Shown here piece by piece: positions 29,623 to 35,193 of a stretch of 35,193 nt of DNA. Below the pieces are notes generated by a model. That model made no database searches. It was given only the letters and a program-made list of their open reading frames with translations, and was not told the DNA's origin. This DNA comes from a virus. Made by a program: the position numbers and the translations under genes. How positions within the stretch are numbered: the stretch's first letter is position 1; each line of letters begins with the position of its first letter. The stretch is from positions 1 through 35,193 of the IMG/VR virus record IMGVR_UViG_3300044858_005282. One strand, given 5' to 3'.

Positions 29623-31034
29623 GTAGATTCCTCAAACGTCCAGTTTACGGCCTTGTTCTTTTTCTTTCCAAACTTTGGATTGAATGCCTGACCATCAAAA
29701 CCAGATCCGTAGGCTTCCTCTTCGGTGTTATTTGAATTGACAAGATTGTTGTTTGTATTGTCAACATCATAAAATTTCATCTTAGATTTGTTGACACCAA
29801 TCAAAAACTTTCTATTCTTTGTAAGATCGTTACCACGGTTCTTTAGCTGCTTGACCATAAGCTGACCTGCTTCAGCCAGCTCATCATTCTCAATGAGCGC
29901 AAAGAAGAAGTCTGCGGTCTGAGGCAAGCCAAAGCTTTCCGAAGTATCTGTCATCTCCATGTCGCTACTCTTCGCACCTTCACGGTTAACCTGAGTGGCT
30001 GTCCATAGAGGAACATTGAACTGCTTGGCAAGACCACGGAGCTCTTCTGCGATTCCCTTAACGTAGGTATAGCTATTCATACCATTGCCTAGCTTGAATC
30101 GGGCACATGAGCAGATATTCAAATAATCTACAAAGATCACATCTGGCGCAAACTTCTTCTTGATCTTCAATTCTTCCATAAGATTACGGAAGTGAGTTAC
30201 GTTGGCTGCTGCCGTAGGATATTCCTTGATGATAAGCTTTCCACGACAAGTCTTTTTGAGGCTATCAACCTTGCTTTCATACTGTGTCAGAGGCATTTGC
30301 TCAAGGATATGCATATCCGTGTCAAGTAGGTTTGCATCGATTCTCTTTGCAATTTCCTCTTCTGCCATCTCAAGAGTGATATAAAGAACGTTCAAATTTT
30401 GAGAAAGACAAGATGCTGCATGGTGACACAAGAATGCGCTCTTGCCTACACCTGAAGCAGCCATCACTACGTTCAATGTCTTCTTTCGCGTTCCACCTCT
30501 GGTGATCTTGTTAAACATCTCAAGATCAAATCCAATCTTTTCCTCTACACGATGGTAATACTCATAGCGCTCATCGACATCTTCAAGGAAATCGTGTCCG
30601 ACTCTGGTATCGAAAGATACAGACAAAGCCTTTGACATGATCTCTGGAATAGCATTTTGGGTCTTTTCTTTATCCTTGCCCTCAATGATTCCAATGGATT
30701 CCATGATACCATTGTATATGGCTTTTTCTTTGCAGAACTTTTCAGTCTGCTCTACCATCCACTGTGTATCTGACTTCTCACCTTCCTTGAACATGTCATC
30801 CGAAATGGATACACACTTCTTGAATTCTACTTCTCCAAGAGAAGTCTCATTCTCCAGAGATACGAGAATCGCATCTTTGGTGGGAAGATTGTTATATTTG
30901 AGAATAAACTTAGAAACAATATTGAAGACAGTCTTTTCTGACTTGTCGTGAAAATATGCTTCCTGTAGGAAGGGCACAACCTTCCTTGAATAGTCCTCGT
31001 TCAAGACGAGGTTTTTCAAGATTACTGATTCCAT
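29619..31034 (-). CDS. Replicative DNA helicase, DnaB/T4 gp41-like, 471 aa
   Basis: Unwinds the fork and recruits primase. The N-terminal domain (1-165) is helical; the RecA-like motor begins near residue 185 with Walker A A193-S-G-V-G-K198-S, followed by LNVLYITLEMAEEE (Walker B-like acidic region), VIFVDYLNI near residue 305 and a QVNREG sensor-like segment near residue 350. Length matches T4 gp41 (about 475 aa). Its ATG is the predicted transcription start of the promoter at 31068-31041, so this gene may be read from a leaderless mRNA as well as from the upstream operon. Confidence 0.92.
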   Translation of the reverse strand: MESVILKNLVLNEDYSRKVVPFLQEAYFHDKSEKTVFNIVSKFILKYNNLPTKDAILVSLENETSLGEVEFKKCVSISDDMFKEGEKSDTQWMVEQTEKFCKEKAIYNGIMESIGIIEGKDKEKTQNAIPEIMSKALSVSFDTRVGHDFLEDVDERYEYYHRVEEKIGFDLEMFNKITRGGTRKKTLNVVMAASGVGKSAFLCHHAASCLSQNLNVLYITLEMAEEEIAKRIDANLLDTDMHILEQMPLTQYESKVDSLKKTCRGKLIIKEYPTAAANVTHFRNLMEELKIKKKFAPDVIFVDYLNICSCARFKLGNGMNSYTYVKGIAEELRGLAKQFNVPLWTATQVNREGAKSSDMEMTDTSESFGLPQTADFFFALIENDELAEAGQLMVKQLKNRGNDLTKNRKFLIGVNKSKMKFYDVDNTNNNLVNSNNTEEEAYGSGFDGQAFNPKFGKKKNKAVNWTFEEST

Positions 31035-31040
31035 ATTTGT

Positions 31041-31068
31041 ATTATACTCTTATATTAATCTATGTCCA
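31041..31068 (-). promoter_or_regulatory. Sigma70-type promoter before the helicase gene
   Basis: TGGACA (31068-31063), 16-base spacer, TATAAT (31046-31041). The predicted +1 is 31034, the A of the helicase ATG. No ribosome-binding site is visible. Confidence 0.7.
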
Positions 31069-31071
31069 GCA

Positions 31072-31386
31072 TCAGTCTTGATGAACATCATCTTCAAGAT
31101 CGGCAGTGTCCAATGATTTTACTTCAATACCGCTTTCAACAATATTTGTAAATATTTCACCAACTGTATTAGTAAAATGTTGTTCTTCTTTATTAAAATC
31201 TTCAGGAGCTTGTATAATATCAATTTCCATTGTCACGCTCAAATCATCGCCTTTTTCTTGTAAACTAATTTTTCCAAATTTAAAAACAATATCCTGATAC
31301 GGTCCAGTTTTAATTTTGATTGGACAAGTTTGAGTAACGTCTGATGTTGGATCTTCCAAAAATTCGTATTTAATCTTGCTGTCCAT
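31072..31386 (-). CDS. Hypothetical protein in the replication operon, 104 aa
   Basis: The family is not recognised. Residues 5-70 have a beta pattern (DIVFKFGKISLQEKGDDLSVTMEIDII), then a helix and a very acidic C-terminus (ADLEDDVHQD). The ATG at 31386 has AAAGGA eight bases upstream; a farther ATG (31413) lies deep in uvsX and is not preferred. It overlaps the uvsX 3' end by 17 bases. A helicase loader (gp59-like) would fit this place, but the sequence gives no support for that. Confidence 0.8.
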   Translation of the reverse strand: MDSKIKYEFLEDPTSDVTQTCPIKIKTGPYQDIVFKFGKISLQEKGDDLSVTMEIDIIQAPEDFNKEEQHFTNTVGEIFTNIVESGIEVKSLDTADLEDDVHQD

Positions 31387-32392
31387 ATTTGAAGTCCTTT
31401 TGGATATTCGCATCCAACTTATCTAGAACATCTTTTGTATAATACTTTTCCGGTTCGTCATCGATATTCTTTTCAAATACTTTTGACCCATCCGGCAATT
31501 CAATACGGGTAGACACCTTCTTGAACACACCATACTTGATTGCAAGGTCTGTCAGGCCGTAGTACCTACTCAATCCAGTCGTGTAATTTAGTCGTGTTTC
31601 TACTTGAGTATTTTCTTTTACAAATCGATTCTTGTAGTTTGTGCACTTTATAAAGTTGCCTACTACACCCTCTTCTCCTTTGTCCTTTGACTTTGAAAGA
31701 GTAAGAATAGTGCTTGCAGCATACTTCAGACCAATACCACCACCCAGCTCCTTTGTTGGCACATAAGCACCGATGACCTGATATGTGTGATTAGTCAGAA
31801 GCATTGGAATGTTAGCCTTACCAAGCTTCAGTGTCAGTACACGGAAAGTCGCTTTTGTCTGCTGGGCTTTAGTCATGTCTCTGACATTCTTTCCTTCAGC
31901 AGAGTCATTCATCTCTTTTTCGGTTGACAACATGCCCAAAGAGTCAAGAACCATAAACATTGGCTTGCGCTCATCTTCTGGGGTCTCAAGTACATCATTA
32001 ACGATCTTGAGTGCCTGAGTCTTGAAGTCTTCAATAGTTGCCACAGGAACCACTGCAATTCTATTTGTATCAATTCCTCTTGACTCAAACATGTCTGTGG
32101 TGACTGCTTGCTCTGTGTCGAAATAAATGACAACTCCTTCTTCGTGGTCTCTGAGGAATTGTGATGCGATTCCGAGTGCATAGAAGGTCTTTCCGGTTGC
32201 TGGATCACCAGCAAGACAAGAAATCTTGTTATTGGGAAGACCTCCGTAAATTGAACCAGACAAAAGGGCGTTCAATACATAAGAACCAGTGTCAATAAAC
32301 CCAGTAACATCAGAACCTTCAAGGCCATCTGCAACAAGTTTAGCGTCTGGATTATTTATCTTTGTGATTAAGCTTTTTAGATACTTTGACAT
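31370..32392 (-). CDS. uvsX: UvsX recombinase (RecA-like), 340 aa
   Basis: Strand-exchange protein used for recombination-dependent replication in T4-like phages. Walker A is G62-D-P-A-T-G-K68-T, Walker B ends at D150 (MFMVLDSLG), and the L1/L2 region holds NHTYQVIGAYVPTKELGGG. Total length is close to T4 UvsX (about 390 aa), slightly shorter. The ATG at 32392 overlaps the upstream 100-aa gene by 41 bases. No promoter of its own is visible; it is read with the operon. Confidence 0.93.
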   Translation of the reverse strand: MSKYLKSLITKINNPDAKLVADGLEGSDVTGFIDTGSYVLNALLSGSIYGGLPNNKISCLAGDPATGKTFYALGIASQFLRDHEEGVVIYFDTEQAVTTDMFESRGIDTNRIAVVPVATIEDFKTQALKIVNDVLETPEDERKPMFMVLDSLGMLSTEKEMNDSAEGKNVRDMTKAQQTKATFRVLTLKLGKANIPMLLTNHTYQVIGAYVPTKELGGGIGLKYAASTILTLSKSKDKGEEGVVGNFIKCTNYKNRFVKENTQVETRLNYTTGLSRYYGLTDLAIKYGVFKKVSTRIELPDGSKVFEKNIDDEPEKYYTKDVLDKLDANIQKDFKYGQQD

Positions 32393-32654
32393 TATTTTTT
32401 CTTTCTCTAGTAGTTACAATTACAGCAGCCCAATTTTCTTGGGCTGTTTCTGCTGATTTTACCGATTTGATGATTAAGTTGCCATCAACTTCAAGAAGTC
32501 TATCACCAACAATATAGCATGGCCCACCTTCAAAATCAAATAACCCATCACCATGGCGAGTATACAAAGACCTACCTTCGATTTTGTAAGATCCATCTTC
32601 AAGAAGTGTGAGTATTCGTTCATCACCATATCTAGATTTAAATTTCTTAACCAT
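32352..32654 (-). CDS. Hypothetical basic protein, 100 aa
   Basis: The family is not recognised. Residues 1-70 have a repeated beta pattern (DGSYKIEGRSLYTRHGDGLFDFEGG..), ending with a basic tail (RERKNNVKVSKKLNHKDK). CAGGAG stands about nine bases before the ATG. The long overlap with uvsX suggests strict coupling. It may be an accessory of recombination; nothing in the sequence proves it. Confidence 0.75.
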   Translation of the reverse strand: MVKKFKSRYGDERILTLLEDGSYKIEGRSLYTRHGDGLFDFEGGPCYIVGDRLLEVDGNLIIKSVKSAETAQENWAAVIVTTRERKNNVKVSKKLNHKDK

Positions 32655-32657
32655 AAA

Positions 32658-32897
32658 TTAATACTCCTGATTTACAGCCTTTAGCAATTCCAATTCTTCT
32701 TTCAACTCTTGCAATTCTTCTTTGAGTTGAACAATTATTTTGTTTTGTCTATCAATTTCTCTTCTCTGTTCTTTAATATCACTATTATTTGAAAAAGTTA
32801 TTTCATGATTTGAATTAGAACCAAAAATATATTTGCCATCAATAAATTTGGACTTTTTTATATCATACTGGTTATATTTTTTAGAAAAACTTTTCAT
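32658..32897 (-). CDS. Small coiled-coil protein, 79 aa
   Basis: The family is not recognised. Residues 1-40 are basic and polar; residues 42-76 are a clear coiled coil (EQRREIDRQNKIIVQLKEELQ..). The frame is open from a TTG at 32915, but the ATG at 32897 coincides with the predicted start of a sigma70-type promoter, which decides the start. It ends three bases before the 100-aa gene. Confidence 0.75.
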   Translation of the reverse strand: MKSFSKKYNQYDIKKSKFIDGKYIFGSNSNHEITFSNNSDIKEQRREIDRQNKIIVQLKEELQELKEELELLKAVNQEY

Positions 32898-32903
32898 TTT
32901 TAT

Positions 32904-32931
32904 ATTATATCTCAATTAAAGAACGATTCAA
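32904..32931 (-). promoter_or_regulatory. Sigma70-type promoter before the coiled-coil gene
   Basis: TTGAAT (32931-32926), 16-base spacer, TATAAT (32909-32904), then exactly six bases (ATAAAA) to the ATG at 32897. The predicted +1 is the A of the ATG. It lies at the 3' end of the polymerase gene and would serve the coiled-coil gene, the 100-aa gene and uvsX. Confidence 0.7.
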
Positions 32932-35193
32932 GTGTAACTCGTTTATTTATCGACCAACCAATAGCTTGAAGAATATTATCAAGTGGTTCACCAAAAGTTT
33001 TGTCAAATTGTTTTTTACGATCAATATATTTTTCAAGTTGAAAATTTTTAGGTGGTTTGTTGATAAACCCCATAACTGCATCTTTACCAGCTATCCCATA
33101 AGGATTGGGAACTTTAACAAAGACAAACTTCATCTTGTCGTTTTCCTTGATGGATTGAATTTCTTTGTCTATGTTTAGTTTCTTTGTATATGCATTATGC
33201 AACAATGCTGCCTTTGTAGCAATTGGAGTTCCAATCTTGTAAATATTAGAACTGTCTTTGTATTTATTGATACCCTTGACACCCCGAGGAGCTGCGACAT
33301 CTTCAATAGGCATAATCATAAAAGCATCATAAAATTTATCAACATAGTCTCGCAACTCCTCGGGAGTTTTTGTCAAGATAATACGAATACAATCTTTTAA
33401 TTTGGAACGCACGACTGCGGGAGTACTGCTTCGTGCAGTTTCAAGACCCATGATCTTTAACTTTGGATCTGCAAATCGAACACCTTCAAGATCTTGCATA
33501 AGCAGTGCATATCGCTTTTTGGCAATAAACATTCCCGCAGAAGCAATTGCTTCACGCTTGAAGAAGATCTTATTTTCCGGACAACCGAGAGTGTATGCTA
33601 GCAATTCCATTTCTTTCTTAAACTGCGGTTGTATCTTGTGCTCACAGACTTCATGAATAAACTGTGTCACGTCTGCAATTTCAGTCTTTGCAGAAACCTT
33701 CTCAACGACAGCATTCAGATTAAGATAGACAGAGTCAGTATCCACTGCCAGTACATAGTCCTTGTCATCCTTTGTAAGGTGCTGAATATAGTCGTTCATA
33801 GCCATCTCTGCCTTGCGAATGATTACCTGACCAGTTACGGTCACGGCGGTAGCAAGTTCCGGAGATGAATAGACGAAAGCAGGATTCCCAAGGCAACCAT
33901 AAAGGCTGTTTGCAAGAATTTTTTTAACTGACTGACGAACCTTCAATGCAGCAATACGGGGAAGAAGATCTTTGTCCTTTGTCTTTTCGTATTCCTTCTC
34001 CAACTCAATCATCTTGTTCTTTGCTTCCTTACGCTGATTAAAAGTCTTTTCGATCAGGATTGGAATAAAGCCTTTGATTTCGCGTGTAAACATAGATCCG
34101 TTGCAGGCAAGACACGAAGATATGCTTTCTGCATGTTCTATAAAATTTGGAATATCTTTTCTTTTGCTTCGAAGAAAATCATCTGCGTTTAAAGAAGAAT
34201 CTTTGTGAGTGCAAGTTTCTGGTGAAATATTCCATTGCATAATAATGCTAGGATACAGACTTGTAGCATCAAAACTTACAATATTTTTGTAGAGACCCGG
34301 AGTAACATCCTTTACGTAGGCTCCAACAAATTGATCGTCTTTGGCATAACTCCGCTTTAACGGTGGAATTATGTTTTGTTTAAAAAGATAATCACAGCAA
34401 ATGGTTTCCCAGATGCGTGTTGCAAAGAAAACCGTATCAAATGTTATCTTGGCTTCGTATGCAATAGAAACCGCAAGGTCGATCAGTCTGAGCTTATTGT
34501 CAAGCTGTTCAACCAAGATTGCATCTTGAACGTTATACTCCGCAAACTTTTGAAAATCATTGCGGTAAAACTCCCGAAGTGACCCATACTCGCTGTAATC
34601 AAGTTTTTGAGCATCCAGTTCCGCCTTTGCAATAAAATTTAGAGCGTAACTTTCTTGACTCGTTCCGGAGAACTTTTTGTACAGATCCATGTAATCAAGA
34701 ATCGTATATCCGGGAAATTCATAGATCTTATAGACCTTTCCACCGATATCCGTTTCCCGCATCTTCATCAAACCAAAAGGCAACCACTCCTGAATCTCCT
34801 TCTCTTCAAAGAAGAGTTTAGCCCTACCTATTATATAGGGCATATCGAACAGTTTAATATTCCACCCAGAAATAATGTCAACATCTTCTTTTGCCAAGAC
34901 TTCAAAGGTTTTTTTGATCAGTTCCTTTTCTGAACTCGTAAGTATTACTTTACAATCAGGAAGATCGACTGGCTTTGAAGTTATGACATAAGTAGCGCCA
35001 TCAACCCGAATGCTCATCAGGTTAATTTTTTCATTTGGGTTGTCCAAATCAGGAAACCCGTCTTCACTCTCACATTCCAAGTCTAGGTATGCGACTTTGA
35101 TCTTGGAAAGATCGTATTCCACCTCAGCCTCATAAGTCTCCATGAGATATTGAGTGAGAAAATCAGTGTTTCCATAAATCGGGCAATCATCTA
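32912..35193 (-). CDS. Family B DNA polymerase, T4 gp43-like, partial (5' end cut)
   Basis: Replicative polymerase with proofreading. The frame stays open to the window edge (reading DDCPIYGNTDFLTQYLM before the first internal ATG at 35143), so the start lies outside; at least 759 aa are present versus 898 in T4. Exonuclease: D-L-E (AYLDLECE), NIKLFDMPYI and YNVQDAILVE. Polymerase: motif A SFDATSLYPSI, motif B KKILANSLYGCLG, motif C VDTDSVYL with both Asp. A pair SCLACNG between A and B may be a local Cys insertion. The C-terminus (TLESFFN) resembles the clamp-binding tail of gp43 (LDFLFG). First gene of the operon seen here. Confidence 0.93.
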   Translation of the reverse strand, partial: DDCPIYGNTDFLTQYLMETYEAEVEYDLSKIKVAYLDLECESEDGFPDLDNPNEKINLMSIRVDGATYVITSKPVDLPDCKVILTSSEKELIKKTFEVLAKEDVDIISGWNIKLFDMPYIIGRAKLFFEEKEIQEWLPFGLMKMRETDIGGKVYKIYEFPGYTILDYMDLYKKFSGTSQESYALNFIAKAELDAQKLDYSEYGSLREFYRNDFQKFAEYNVQDAILVEQLDNKLRLIDLAVSIAYEAKITFDTVFFATRIWETICCDYLFKQNIIPPLKRSYAKDDQFVGAYVKDVTPGLYKNIVSFDATSLYPSIIMQWNISPETCTHKDSSLNADDFLRSKRKDIPNFIEHAESISSCLACNGSMFTREIKGFIPILIEKTFNQRKEAKNKMIELEKEYEKTKDKDLLPRIAALKVRQSVKKILANSLYGCLGNPAFVYSSPELATAVTVTGQVIIRKAEMAMNDYIQHLTKDDKDYVLAVDTDSVYLNLNAVVEKVSAKTEIADVTQFIHEVCEHKIQPQFKKEMELLAYTLGCPENKIFFKREAIASAGMFIAKKRYALLMQDLEGVRFADPKLKIMGLETARSSTPAVVRSKLKDCIRIILTKTPEELRDYVDKFYDAFMIMPIEDVAAPRGVKGINKYKDSSNIYKIGTPIATKAALLHNAYTKKLNIDKEIQSIKENDKMKFVFVKVPNPYGIAGKDAVMGFINKPPKNFQLEKYIDRKKQFDKTFGEPLDNILQAIGWSINKRVTLESFFN

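Noticed and set aside
31072-31386. Assignment of the 104-aa protein as helicase loader gp59
   Set aside because: Only the position suggests it; T4 gp59 is about twice as long and helical, and no motif supports the call.

Overview
The window is an accessory and core segment of a large T4-like tailed phage (Caudoviricetes, myovirus type). The evidence is a contiguous T4-style replication block: family B DNA polymerase (gp43 type), UvsX recombinase, DnaB-like helicase (gp41 type) and TOPRIM primase (gp61 type). Beside it lie late-transcribed structural-looking genes, many preceded by a CTAAATA/ATAAATA motif that resembles the T4 late promoter core. Base composition is AT-rich, genes are tightly packed and often overlap by 1-20 bases, and three tRNAs are encoded. 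The host cannot be read from the sequence. A cobalamin-dependent ribonucleotide reductase and a flavin-dependent thymidylate synthase mean the infected cell must supply B12 and reduced flavin.

Region 1 (1-640) holds no protein gene. It is an RNA locus on the minus strand that I read as a circularly permuted, split tmRNA (ssrA). From 5' to 3' on the minus strand it has a sigma70-type promoter (604-577), two H-type pseudoknots (558-492), a complete tRNA-Tyr (425-344), a tmRNA acceptor piece (T arm and 3' acceptor strand, ending at 272), a structured intervening segment, the tmRNA coding piece (acceptor 5' strand from 174, pseudoknot PK1, and a 12-residue tag ending MAA), and a terminator (39-5). 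This is the most unusual element in the window.

Region 2 (609-4954) is mostly plus-strand small genes of unknown function plus tRNA-Gly. Consensus-like sigma70 promoters with 16-base spacers lie so close to several start codons that the mRNAs should be leaderless or nearly so. Two small genes here (48 and 57 codons) are easy to miss.

Region 3 (3050-23467, minus strand) is a long block of late, virion-like genes. It includes two giant paralogous proteins (1055 and 1247 aa) that differ by one inserted jelly-roll-like module, a mosaic of phage Cys-containing modules, a 791-aa protein with an HNH-like tail, and three low-complexity Pro/Ala/Gly-rich proteins. A PD-(D/E)XK nuclease and a NUMOD-like DNA-binding protein are embedded among them.

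Region 4 (23466-24839) carries an HNH endonuclease and an FmdB-type zinc-ribbon protein on the plus strand, and a RuvC-like nuclease on the minus strand. Region 5 (24846-25643) is a trypsin-like serine protease with a predicted lipoprotein signal peptide and its own late-type promoter.

Region 6 (25662-35193, minus strand) is the replication and nucleotide operon: polymerase (cut by the window end), two small proteins, UvsX, a small protein, helicase, primase, a small acidic protein, ThyX, class II ribonucleotide reductase, tRNA-Asn and a rho-independent terminator. Replication genes have sigma70-type promoters or Shine-Dalgarno coupling and lack the late motif; structural genes carry the late motif. 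This suggests an early/late split as in T4.
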